Shown here in pieces: positions 22,238 through 32,724 of a stretch of DNA of 64,000 nucleotides. Origin of the DNA: Macrostomum hystrix (lineage: Eukaryota; Platyhelminthes; Macrostomidae). The notes beneath the pieces are model-generated. The model searched no databases and was not told the origin of the DNA. It saw nothing but the letters and a program-made list of their open reading frames with translations. The DNA lies in assembly GCA_950097015.1 (NCBI GenBank), contig CATNEN010000001.1, forward strand, positions 26,875,001 through 26,939,000, in the 5' to 3' direction. Position 1 is the stretch's first letter. Every line of letters begins with the position of its first letter. A program made the position numbers and the translations under genes.

Positions 22238-23985
22238 TTAGCCGATTAGCTGTGGCACAGGCAGTTCACAATTCCCATTTACTTCAATCCTGCCCGACTC
22301 CGCACAGGTGGCATAGCAGCGGCCGTTCACTTTGAAGTTCCGACACGCCACGCACATGTCTGGGCCGGGTCCCCAGCATTCGTCCTGGCACTGAGCATCG
22401 CAGGCAGCGTTCCGGCAAATCTCGCTGCTGTCATCAAAGCTCAGGTTTTCTATTGTAATTTGAAATTCTTTAGTGACTTCCTGGATTTCTCGGATTCGAT
22501 TGCTTGGATACCAGGCTCTGCAAAGATCACTAATACCCAGAAGATTAAGGTCAGGAGTATATTCCAAGCTAGCTAGTCCCAGGTATCTCGTCTTGAACCA
22601 GCGAATGTCAAAGTAATCAGTGACGTATTTGATATTACGTAGGAATCGGAGATTGTCTGGTAAGTAATCAGTTGTCTCAATTATTAGACTTCCGTGAAAG
22701 TACTCTAATTTCTCGAATGCTCTAAGGTTTCCGAAGCTTCTTAAATCACTAGCATCCGCGACTAGATAAGAAAAATCGGCCTTCCAAATCGAACACTGCT
22801 CAGTCCTCAATGAGTATGCTAAATTGACTGACATCAGTAAGGAGTCGACATTGCACGATTTGCAGGGCTTAGAGCTAATTTTCTCAATACACTTTGTGCA
22901 AACTCCTTTGATAGGGACTTCTGCTAATGGACACTCGATTAAACAGCGCCTGCCGTCAGAGCTAACAACAAAGGGCAGTGAGCACTTCTCTACGCAGATG
23001 TTGCCGATCTGTCGCCAAACAGTCACGCCTGTGCCATTTCCACTAGCGGTACTAGTATTCGACGGACAGGATTCTCTACAGACACCATTGAACAATACTC
23101 CTCTCCGACAGGCGAAGCACTCGTTGGGCCGGTTCGAGCAACCTCCAAGGCAGTCGTCGTTGCAGCAGTCTTCTTGACCAGTGTTCGGGTTATGGAAGCA
23201 TAGGTTCGTAGTGTTACCCCCTTGCGCTTACGACACAGATGATTACTTTGGCAGCCATCGACACCGTCGGACCAGCATTTTTGGCCATAAATTGGAGTTT
23301 GAGTACAATTAGCGTGACAGGAAAGCTCACGATTGCAGGTACGCCTAATCCTATCAAAGTTCCATTTTTTGTTTCTAATTCTGCCATCTTTAGTAAAAAT
23401 ATAATCCACTTCATGATCAAAATAGCGCTGGTATGGTTCTTGAAACAGGCTTTTCCAGTTGATGCTGTAGGACAGGTAGCAGTACAAGCTAGACTGCATT
23501 GACCCCAATAGATATACATTACTCTTTGTGATAGCTGTCAACTTGGGCATTTCCAGCTTGCTCATGTTCGGCGACTTCCATATTAAAAATTTGTCCTTTT
23601 TAAATCTATTAACAGGGTAACCTCGGATGGTGCGCAAGTTGCGGAAGGTAACGCGCTCAAGGCTGATGTACTTGATCACCAGTGATCCTCTGATCTCCAC
23701 AATGGAGTCAAGAAAGTCTGTTTGCATGCCTCGAATTGCATCGTCCAGCGGCTTGTACGTTGATGGGTTCATACCTATATTGCCCAACTCCAAGTTGCCG
23801 AAAACATACTGGCAGCCAGCTACATAAGCCGTCAACTCCGCCTGCAAGCGACTAACATTTCTGTGGGTCTCATAGCCCTTGCTGGTTATATGTAAGGATC
23901 TGCAGATCCGGGTGCCAGAAGCCACATCGTCGTGTAACAACGGAAGCAAAAGAAGCAACCGAAAAACAAGCTGCAGGAAATTCAT
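22238..23985 (-). pseudogene. EGFR-ectodomain-like gene (right copy), frameshifted
   Basis: Homologous along its whole length to 12227-13969. A two-base length difference near 23213-23222, in the Cys-rich region after CRKRK, breaks the frame. The 5' part reads from 23985 and the 3' part resumes in another frame up to 22238. Three other length differences from the left copy are one codon each and keep the frame. Differences from the left copy concentrate in short patches of the two L domains (see findings). The promoter side and the first 120 codons are nearly identical to the left copy. Confidence 0.8.
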
Positions 23986-24439
23986 TTTCTTAAATCACCT
24001 CTGCAGTGCTTTCTTTCTATTTTGATTCCCAGCTCTGAAGCTTTTCACTTCTTTAAATACCAATTGAATTAAATACGACTCGTCGAAAATAAAATTCTTT
24101 CGCAGGCAATTTTTTCAACAAAAAATAACACCACTTTCCATATTTTGCCCGTTTCTCTGACTCTGCAGAAAAACTTACTTAAAGCATATTTGTGTCGCTT
24201 GCTTTTCAAAAAAGGATATATGAAAATCAATCAATAATCACAAGTCATATGACTTCAGCTTGCTTTTTTGGCTCTCAAATTCCAGGAGTTAACTGTGCTC
24301 AACTCGGCAATTCGCAATGTAAGAAGCGACGAAAGACTAAATTAAAGTCAGGCATTTTTGTTTTAAAAATCAAGAAAATGAAATCCAATGGTTCTATTTA
24401 TAGGTAAGATAAATAGAAGCTAAGATAAGAGATAAGATA

Positions 24440-24740
24440 TATGGATCGTCGGTAACGCGCGCATCCTGGACGCCTTGATCGCTCGGGGACAACTCGACCT
24501 CGACGGTGTACCTGCAGCACAACGTACGAATTGACGAGCTGGTCGAGGCAGGCTATGGCACCACGAGAATCATGCGATTCGACGACGCATTCAGAAGAGA
24601 GCAGCATGCCGGCATGCAGGACTGGGCACGACCGAGTTTCTTGCTAGTGACAAGGCACCTCATCGCTCCACAGCAGATCCAGCAACATGCCCGCATACGC
24701 CCGGAAAAGAATATTCCGGTAGTCCAGGGAGCACCTGTCT
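24440..24740 (+). mobile_element. DIRS-like ORF1 fragment (right copy), 5' part
   Basis: Matches 14410-14714. It is interrupted at 24740 by the non-LTR insertion and resumes at 26267. Together with 26359-26622 and 31259-31500 it forms one DIRS-like remnant. Confidence 0.5.
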
Positions 24741-26252
24741 TGACTTACTTGACTTAGCGGCAGGGAGCCTCCATGACGTACGCAGCGAGGAGGCGGCCGG
24801 TGCCGCCCATATCGCTAACCCCTGGCAGCCGGACGGCCTCCAGCGAGGCGGTGCCGCTCAGGGTGGTCCGTCGGTCAGTTCCGCCGCGTGATCTCCCTCG
24901 CCATAGGCTGGGAAGAAATCAGCTCGGCCGGTATCGCGGAGGAAGTGGGCGAGCTGTGGAATGCTCTCGGGCGAGCAGGCTTCGACTAGGGTCGGCACCG
25001 GCCCGAGATGTTTTAGCCTAGCCCGGGTGAAGGTCGGGCAGTGGCAGATGAAATGCTCGGTGTTTTCACGTCCGGAGCAGCAGAAGGGACACGTTTCCTC
25101 AGGCACGTGGCCTTGGAGGTAGCGGTGTCTGGTGAAGCAGCCATATCCCGAAAGGGCCATAGTGACTGCTCTAAGGTCTCTGCGGTTAAGCCTGAGTAAG
25201 GCCTTACGCAGGTTACTAGAGGGGGTTGGCACCGCAGCCCTGGACTGGCGACAGTTCAGGGTGCTAGACCACCTCCTTCGGTGTTGGGTCTCCATCCAGC
25301 GGTTGATGTTGGAGTTTACCACAGAAATAGGGATCGGGGCCTCCGGGCCCGGGCCCAACAGGGAGCTGGCTGCTCCAGCCTTTGCAAGCTGGTCCGCCAT
25401 CTCATTCCCTGTGAGCCCGGCGTGCCCAGGGATCCACGTCAGCTCCACCTTGTTAGACTGTGCCAATCCGTTTAACTGGGTGTGGCAGTCTAAGGTGGTT
25501 CTGGAACGAGAGGTGCAGCGACTGAGGGCCTTGAGAGCTGCTTGACTGTCGGAGTGAAAGAAAATCCTTCGTCCAGTCAGCTGCCTCTGGCGCAGTTCAG
25601 CCGCACAGAGACTGATGGCGAGCATTTCGTTTTGGAAAACGCTTGAGCTCTTGCCACAGTGTTGGGAGTGGGTCCAGAGGACCTCAACTCCCGAGGCGAC
25701 GGACACTCCGAATCCCGAATTACCGTTCATCAGAGAGCCGTCAGTGTAGCAGTGGACTGCTGGGTCATCCCAGCAGTCCTTAACCTCATTGCGAGGAAGG
25801 ATGCTGACCTTGTACCTGTGGCTCCGGAGTAAAGTGGCCGGGGCCCCATCCGAGAGGATGTTGAGCCCTCCACACTCGCCCAGAGTTTTCAGGCATAGGT
25901 CAGAGTGAGGCAGAAGGGAGCGCTTCGGGAAGGCTCGCAGCTTCTGGAAGGAGACCCCCGCATCTAGAAGACGCCGGGTGGACTTTGCCGCTTCCCCTTG
26001 ATATAAATGTCAATGGGTGTAGCGTAGAGGAAGGCATTCATGCCTTCGAAGGGAGTGGAAGGTGGGGCGCCCAGCGTCATACGACAGGCTCTGCCCTGCA
26101 CCCTATAGAGTGCCTCCAGGTTTTTCTGGATGCCCATGGCACCGGCCCAGATGAGGCCAGCATACGCAACGGACGGTCTGATGATCGCCGTGTAAATCCA
26201 CCAAAGGTTCTTGGGGGTTAGCCCCCAAGTGGTGCCCACGGCACGCCTGACT
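24741..26252 (-). mobile_element. 5'-truncated non-LTR retrotransposon with RNase H
   Basis: The 1512-bp insertion is flanked by the 14-bp direct repeat gggagcacctgtct (24727-24740 and 26253-26266). On the minus strand it encodes the C-terminal thumb region of a reverse transcriptase (NLWWIYTAIIRPSVAYAGLI). After a frameshift near 25990 comes an RNase H domain ([41 protein letters not shown]) and a Cys-rich tail ([18 protein letters not shown]). It ends in a 'taagtcaagtaagtca' tail. Domain order fits the RNase H-bearing I/Jockey/R1-type groups. The 5' part was lost, as is usual for target-primed insertion. Confidence 0.85.
24858..25989 (-). pseudogene. RT C-terminal region / RNase H fragment of the non-LTR element
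   Basis: Open minus-strand frame containing the RNase H acidic residues: Asp in YTDGSL, Glu in QNEMLA, Asp in SDSQAAL and the Asp in EMADQL. It is followed by a gag-like C-x2-C-x8-H-x4-C finger ([18 protein letters not shown]). The upstream thumb of the reverse transcriptase (26260-25964) is in another frame. No EN or catalytic RT palm is present. Confidence 0.75.
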
Positions 26253-26266
26253 GGGAGCACCTGTCT

Positions 26267-26622
26267 GTCTCAAGTTCAGCACCTGCGCTCTGATCGCGGC
26301 GAGGCGACACACTCGGCAAAAAACAAAATGCGGAGCCGCCAGCCATGGCTCTGGCTATTACGCAACCGCAGGTCTTAACTCCAAGTTTTACTCCAGCTGC
26401 GACATCAGCTACAACCCGAGCGGCTCCCTGGACCCGAATACTTGGATGAAGGAGCTAGACGGCGACACTGATCCCGCCTTTTGAATCAGCGGGGTCAGCA
26501 ATGGCTTCGCGCTCACTTCCGAGATTGATTTTAAGCTTTCAGAAGTTGAGAACTACTCGTCTGCCGTTAAGTACAAGACGTTAGTCGAGGAGCAGCTGCA
26601 GCGTGAGGTGGCTAGTGGTCGG
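26267..26622 (+). mobile_element. DIRS-like remnant, middle part
   Basis: Plus-strand coding remnant reads towards a reverse transcriptase start (SEIDFKLSEVENYSSAVKYK). It contains an in-frame stop (cctttt tga) near 26483. It is cut at 26622 by the gypsy element and resumes at 31259 in the same frame. Confidence 0.6.
26618..26622. repeat. Target-site duplication of the gypsy element (left)
   Basis: gtcgg, repeated at 31254-31258 directly after the other LTR. Five base pairs is normal for Ty3/gypsy. Confidence 0.95.
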
Positions 26623-26781
26623 TGTTGTGGCTGCTAGCCAAATAAGCGAGGCGAGGCCAAGTCCAGTTAACCAAGGGTGAGGGTGCTCTCTCGCGTAGCG
26701 AGAGCCGTGTATATATATTATTGAACCTCACATGTACAATGATTACATAAGTACACTATGAGCAAATGTGCATTCACAACA
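26623..26781 (-). repeat. 3' LTR of the gypsy element
   Basis: 159 bp, identical base for base to 31095-31253 by eye. Contains a 'gtatatatatta' stretch. Confidence 0.95.
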
Positions 26782-26796
26782 TCATCCCCCCTCCAA
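26782..26796 (-). other. Polypurine tract of the gypsy element
   Basis: On the minus strand ggaggggggatga lies directly before the 3' LTR, the expected place for the plus-strand primer. Confidence 0.8.
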
Positions 26797-26911
26797 AGAG
26801 GTGACAGGCAACGGGCGGGATGGCATAGTTTGAGACATGCATTTAATCAGTTCGTATCGCATGTGATTGCTCTCTCCACAACAGTCACTTGAGTCACATG
26901 TCGGTTCACAC

Positions 26912-29900
26912 TCAATCGTGGGTCACGACACTGCCGAACCATTGAGGCGGTGCACGATGCCTCTCAGAACGACGCAGCGGTGGCATTGGTGGCGCCGGGC
27001 TTGTCGGCGCACCCGCTGGCTGGGGTGGCAGCTCACCGTCACCGTCATCGTCGCACCAGCCGCGGCGGTTGTCTGGGATGCAGCGGCTGATGTGCCAGCG
27101 ACTGCCATCGGTTAGCGTCAGTGTGTTGCCGTTGCGACCGACGACCGTCATCGGCTCGGAGATGCCGCTGCCGAGTTTGCTTTTCTTCGGTCGGCGTACG
27201 CGGACACGACTGTCGACGGTCAATGCGGCGCTCCGCGGTTGCTGATTCTGCTTGGAAGGTTTCCGGCGACTTTCGGCTCGCTGCTGTTGTTCCTGGACGG
27301 TGCGCCGCAGCGCCTGGCTGGGCGCGGACTCAGGCTCGGCCGGTTGAAGCCGGTCAAGATGCAGGCGAAGCTTCCGCCCTAGCATCATCTCGGCCGGGGT
27401 CTTCTTGGTCAGCGCGTGTTCAGCCGATCGATACGCTAGCAGGAGTTCCTGCACAGCTTGCTTCATGGCCACGCCGTCGGCCAACAGGGCTCGTAGAGAA
27501 GACTTGATGAAGCCGTTGAACCTTTCGACTCCGCCGTTCTGCTGCGGACAAATGGAGTCCGGCGATGCTTGATGCCAAGTGAGCTGAGGAAGTCCGTGAA
27601 CTCGCTCGACACGAATTGTGGTCCGTTGTCAGTTGTGATCTCGTCTGGCAGGCCCCAGCGGACGAACAGGCTGCGAAGGGCCTCGATGCAGGCAGTAGAG
27701 GTTACGGATGAAGACGCGATGATCTCGGGCCACTTGGAGTAGAGGTCGTGGACTACGATGAGGAATCTGTGCGAATTTGGCGCTTCGGTTGCCGGGAGCT
27801 CTCCGACGATGTCGACTTGGAGCTGTCTCCACGGGCCGGCTGGTAGTTCCGTGGTTGACCAGGGCACCTTGATCGGCTTGAACGCCTTCTCCGACAGAAT
27901 GCAGGCACTGCAGTTCCTCACGAATGTCTCCACGTCGCTGTCAATGCGCGGCCACCAGACAGTTTCGCGGCATCGCGCCTTGACCTTCGCCACGCCGAGA
28001 TGTCCTTGATGCGCCTCCGTCAACACCAGGTCGCGGAGTGAGGCTGGGATGACCGCACGGCTGCCTCTCGCCAGACAGCGCCCGTCGTTCCACAGGCAGA
28101 GCTCGTGCTGCACCTGATGGAAACCCTTCAGGTCGCTAGGAGTCTCGGTGGGCCATCCGTTGAGCACGAACTGAACGACTCGCTGCAGTTGGTCATCGCT
28201 AGCTGTGGCCTCGGCGAGCTGAGCAACTGAAATAGGCTCGGAGCTCCTGGCAAGCACTAGGTTGATGTCTGACTCAGTTTGACGTTGATCAATCGATTCT
28301 TGGTCGATCTTTTTACGATCGTAGCCGTAGCGGGACAGAAAGTCAGGTTGGACGTTTAGCTTACCAGGAACATACTCGATGTCAAAATCGTAGACGAAGA
28401 GTCGCTCACACCAGCGTTGAAGCCGAAGAGGCCGCTGGCCGCTTCCGCGTGCTGATAGCAGGGTGGTCAGAGCCTGGTGGTCGGTCAGCAGCTTGAACTT
28501 CCGGCCGTACAGCAGAAGGTGCCAGTGCTCGCAGCTCCAGACGCAGGCCAGGGCCTCCTTCTCCGTCGCGGAGTAACGGCGCTCGGTGTCGGACAGAGCG
28601 CGCGAGGCGAAGGCGACTGGACGAAGTTGTCCACGCTCGTCAATTTGGCCCAGAGTAGCGCCCAGGGCGACGTCGCTGCTGTCACACGAGACGACTGTTT
28701 CGTGGCTCTGATCGAAGAATTTTAGGCACGGCGTGGATGAGATGAGCCGCTTGACCTCACTGAAGGCTGCCTCGCACTTCTTGTCCCAGTTCCAGGGCAC
28801 ATACTTGCGCAGGAGTGCTGTCAGCGGCTCGGCGACATGCGACAGGTTCTTGATGTAGAACTGGAGAAACTTTGCGAAACCGAGGAAGGAAGCAAGCTCG
28901 GACGCGTTCGTCGGTGCCTTGAGTTGCTCTACTGACTCAGCGTGGGACTGAAGCGGCTGGATGCCGGTGGCGCTGATCCGATGTCCGACGAACTGGATCT
29001 CTGGAACCTTGAAAACGCACTTCTTGAGGTTGATGGTGACTCGGTGATGCAGCAGCTTGTCCAGGACTCGGAAAAGGCGTTTGTCATGCTCGGCTTCCGT
29101 TGCCGCGTGCACCGCGATGTCATCTTGATAGTGCATGACGCCGTCGATGCCTTCCAGGATCTTGCCGACGACCTTCTGGAAGGCCGCCGGAGCTGAGCTG
29201 ATTCCGAATGGCATTCGCTTGAATCGGTACAGGCCGGATTCTGTGTGGAAGCAGGTCAGGTTCTTGGCGTCTTCGTGCAGCGGCAGTTGCAGGTACGACT
29301 GGTTGAGATCAATCCGCGAGAACCACTTGGAGTTGGAAAACTCGGTAACTAGGTCGGCGAATGTTGGCAGTGACATCGAGTCTGGGACAATCGCCTTGTT
29401 GACACTGCGCAGATCGACGCAGAGGCGAAGCTTCCCGTCAGACTTCCTGGCGCAAGTGACATTCGATTGCCAATCAGGAACGTCGCCTTCGGCGCGCTCG
29501 ATGATGCCTTCTTCCTTCCAGCGATGGATCTCCGCAGCACACTCTTGGCGCAGAGCGAGCGGCAGCCGGCGCATCCGCTGGGCTACCGGCGGCACGGTCT
29601 GGTCCACCCTGGGGCGGTGGCAGAAGCCCTTGATCTCGCCGAGACCGGTGCCTAAAGTGTGGTACTTGGCAGGAATCCAATCTGGCATAGGTGGCATACC
29701 TGAAGCCTCGTTACCCGAGCTAATAGTGAAGATTTGATGGCCGGAAGGTCCGAGGACCTTGCAGTCGAGTTTGTCCATCAGGTCGATGCCCATCAGGTCG
29801 TCGCCGTCCATCACAATTGTGAAGGTGAACAACGGAAGCTGAACGCCGTCGAACTCGACCCTGGCATCGATCTCGCCGGCGACGCTGATACTGGAGCCGT

Positions 29901-30951
29901 TGTAGGAAAGCAGCTTCTTGTCGCACGGGCGCAGAGGAATTTTAGATCCGAAGATTTTGCGGCTTGTCTCCATGCTGAGGATGGAGACTTTGGCGGCTGT
30001 GTCCACCAGTAACGGGATGCTGTGACCATTGATTCTTATGCTGGCCCTCTTGTATTGGCCTTTGTGGCTCGACCCGACAGCGAAGATACTCTGCTGTCTG
30101 GAGCTGTCTATCTCGACGCCTTGAATCTTCTTTTGGCCTGAGGTCGGTGCCGTCGTGCTGCTCTTGCACACCTTGGCGAAGTGGTTGAGCCTCCCGCACT
30201 TCGTGCACGCCTTGCCTCGTGCCGCACAGCGCGGATCACTGCCTGTGCGGTGGCCTCGCTGGCCGCAGTGCGAGCAGCAGAACTGGTTCTGCTGACCCGT
30301 CTGGCGCTGCTTGGCGTCGTAGGAAGCTCTCTTAAAGTTGATCTTCTTGATGCTGTCGTCGGCTGCTGTCTTGCCAGTCAGCGACTTCTCACTGTGGACC
30401 GCCATTTCCACCTGGGCTGCAATTTGGATTGCCCCGCCCAGCGTGAGCTCCTTCTCAAGTAGGAGTCTTTCGCGCACCTTTGAGGACGAGGTGCCAAAGA
30501 TCAGCTGGTCCAGGATGAGGTCGTCATGGAGGACTCCAAACTGGCAGTCCTTGGCGGCATGGCGCAGATTTGCCACAAAGGCTTGCACGCCTTCGGCGCT
30601 TCGCTGGACGCACTTCCGGAATTCGTGCCTCTTGGCATACACGCTCACTGCTGGCTGGAAGTGCTGCTTCAGGAGATCGCATGCCGCTGCTAGTGTTGTC
30701 GGAGCCGTTTCCTGGTCAGCCGAGAGAGTCCGGTAGATTCGTACTCCTTCGCGCCCAAGGCAGTGGGTGAGCAGCGCAATCTTCCTGGCTTCTTGCAGGC
30801 TATCGATTCCGGATGCTAGCAGGTAGGTGTCAAACTCAGCGGCCCAGATTTCCCACGAAACTGCAGGTGTTCCTGGGTTGTCCAGAAATGGTGGAGGTTC
30901 TCTGAGGTTCAGGCGTAGTGCTGGCGCTGTGGCATTCTCAGTGCTACCCAT
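26912..30951 (-). pseudogene. gag-pol polyprotein with one frameshift in integrase
   Basis: Start taken at the ATG beginning MGSTENATAP. Gag covers roughly the first 240 residues. Two zinc knuckles follow (CSHCGQRGHRTGSDPRC and CTKCGRLNHFAKVC). The protease motif is LLVDTAAKVSIL. The RT has LCVDLRSVNKAI, PFGISSAPAAFQ and the catalytic YQDD. RNase H has SCDSSDVALGA. Integrase has the HHCC finger (HQGHLGVAKVKARC, CSAC), then VDIVGE and TTDNGPQFVSSEF. Near 27543-27552 the frame shifts by one base inside the integrase core, and coding continues in the next frame to 26912. The break is one base, so a sequencing error is possible given the identical LTRs. Confidence 0.85.
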
Positions 30952-31074
30952 TTCCGATTGGCTCAACTGGCTGACTTGCAGTTGTGAGTGCCGTATGAGT
31001 GCGAAAGTCGCTTAGTGGGCCTGGCTGCCGTGAGTTGATTGGCTGGACTGCGCTGGTTTGGGGGGTTTGCTCTA

Positions 31075-31094
31075 ACCCCTGCTTGCGATGCCAG
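31075..31094 (-). other. Primer binding site of the gypsy element
   Basis: On the minus strand tggcatcgcaagcagggg begins one base after the 5' LTR. It starts with TGG as expected for pairing with a tRNA 3' CCA. The tRNA was not identified. Confidence 0.7.
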
Positions 31095-31253
31095 TGTTGT
31101 GGCTGCTAGCCAAATAAGCGAGGCGAGGCCAAGTCCAGTTAACCAAGGGTGAGGGTGCTCTCTCGCGTAGCGAGAGCCGTGTATATATATTATTGAACCT
31201 CACATGTACAATGATTACATAAGTACACTATGAGCAAATGTGCATTCACAACA
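31095..31253 (-). repeat. 5' LTR of the gypsy element
   Basis: 159 bp, identical to 26623-26781. Followed by the gtcgg target duplication at 31254-31258. Confidence 0.95.
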
Positions 31254-31258
31254 GTCGG

Positions 31259-31500
31259 TATGTGAAAGTCCTTCAGCGCCCATGGAAAGTTTCTGCGCTC
31301 GGTGCCATCCCGAAAGAAGCCGGTGGAGTCGGCATCATCCACGATTGCAGTTGCTCCGAGGGCTGCGCAATCAACGGTCATTTTGCCGCCGACCACAAGA
31401 TCAAGTTTGTGACGGTGAGCGGATTTTGCGCGCGGCTCAAGACCGGTGACTTAACAGCCAAGATCGAACTCAAGAGGCGTATCGTTTGGTGGGTGTCCAC
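31259..31500 (+). mobile_element. DIRS-like reverse transcriptase remnant, right part
   Basis: Continues the frame cut at 26622. It reads VSALGAIPKEAGGVGIIHDC, then FAADHKIKFVTVSGFCARLK and AKIEL, the N-terminal fingers/palm region of a DIRS-type reverse transcriptase. The normal continuation is lost soon after AKIEL. No tyrosine recombinase is present. Confidence 0.65.
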
Positions 31501-31690
31501 CGTCCTCTAACGATGCCTCTAACAGATTGAGAGCTGTGTCTAACAAATTGAGAGCTGTGTCTAACAGATTTGGTCTAGGTGATTCAAACTTGCACAGGTT
31601 TGAAGTGTATAAGTGTAGTAAAGTGTAGTAAAATTAACTATACAAGTTTCTCAAAGTTTATACTTGTAAATAACCAAGAGGTATTTTTAG
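31501..31690. repeat. Short direct repeats
   Basis: Three imperfect copies of a ~24-bp unit with 'gagagctgtgtctaacaga' at 31510-31580, then AT-rich DNA. Confidence 0.5.
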
Positions 31691-31692
31691 AA

Positions 31693-31870
31693 AGGCTTAT
31701 TTTAATTGAAGAAATGACCGCCGCTTAAAATGCTAATGCTGCTGATCCGCAGGAATTCCAGCAGGTCCGCGTAGAAGACGACGATTGCGATGATGACGAG
31801 TCCGCAGTGCGTCCTGAAGCAGCCGAGCCGCGGAAGAGAGCGGCGAGCGTCAACGCCTGCGATTGCACCA
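31693..31870 (+). pseudogene. Zinc-finger gene fragment, partial direct copy
   Basis: Matches 33128-33290, with an extra 'gaattccagca' insert. It covers an acceptor-like 'ctgatccgcag' and the acidic coding start (EDDCDDDESAVRPEAAEPRK). Homology stops before the zinc finger. Probably a fragment left by local rearrangement. Confidence 0.55.
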
Positions 31871-32720
31871 TGGCGTGCAATATGACTCTGTGCGCAGACA
31901 GAGCTGAAACAAGAGAGAGAAAGAGGAGGGGTGGCGAGCAGAGATGAGTGTGCACGGGAAACCGCAGCCCTACCTACTCCCAAGCCCTCCCACAGAACTA
32001 GGGCTGCACTGACTCCACAGATTGCCTGGAGGCTGCTCAGCAGACTACAGCACATCAACAGGAACTTACGCTTTTCACTGTTGATGATAGAAGATTTGAA
32101 GAAAAAGAAGCAGTAACAAAACTGATGCTAAAAGTTGACCTACATTCCGCAAATTTATAAAAGTACTTTACTTCGAAACTAGATGACAAGAAAGCGGATC
32201 AATGATCGAAGTCGAGACAAGGTTTGACAATAAAAAGGCTGCAGTTTTATGGATAGAAAAGAGGAGGAGAGGTCTCGCTAGCGTTGAGCATCATAAAAGC
32301 CCAATCATTGAAATCTGCTGTGTACTTTTTCTTATTCAAAACAAATCACCTAAAGACAAATATATAAACGCACATACGGGTGCTAAGAGCAGTGAGGCAA
32401 TCCTATTCACTTGGCGGTATCGGGCCCTCTGTTCTGCTAGCACACTCGTGGGCGAGAAAAGCAGTGACGCAATCCCATTCAATTGAGAGAATCGGCTACT
32501 AACGCCCGCACGGGTGAGCAATAGCACCGATGCAATCAAATAAACTGGGCAGTTTCAGGCCCTATTTTAAAGATGAAAAAATTACCTTAAAATTATAGCA
32601 GAAAATGACTGCCTTTTCGAATATTATTTGTCTTTAGAATGAAGCGAATGCTTAGAAAATTAACGTGTACCATATCGTTAAGAAGGCGCATCTTTTAGTG
32701 ATGGAATCGCGAAAATCGGA
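31871..32720. other. Unassigned DNA with three imperfect ~70-bp repeats
   Basis: At 32380-32545 three diverged units share 'gagcagtgacgcaatcccat'-like and 'cgcac..cgggtg' words. I see no gene. Confidence 0.45.
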
Positions 32721-32724
32721 CTAT

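Larger units (their letters stand above)
18141..26358. repeat. Segmental duplication, right copy
   Basis: Same order as 9336-14806. It differs by expansion of the 21-bp array to about 73 units, loss of most units of the 28-bp array near 21950, a 1.5-kb non-LTR insertion at 24741-26252, and lesions in all three genes. The DIRS-like material continues past 26358 where the left copy has already diverged. Confidence 0.95.
26623..31253 (-). mobile_element. Complete Ty3/gypsy LTR retrotransposon, 4631 bp
   Basis: Two identical 159-bp LTRs (26623-26781 and 31095-31253) start TGTTGTG and end CACAACA. They are flanked by the 5-bp duplication gtcgg. On the minus strand the 5' LTR is followed by a primer-binding-site-like tggcatcgcaagcagggg. 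The 3' LTR is preceded by a purine tract (ggaggggggatga). Between them lies one gag-pol with Gag, two zinc knuckles, protease, RT, RNase H and integrase in Ty3/gypsy order. Short LTRs and the single frame suggest a Mag-like lineage, which is inference. LTR identity indicates very recent insertion. Confidence 0.97.
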
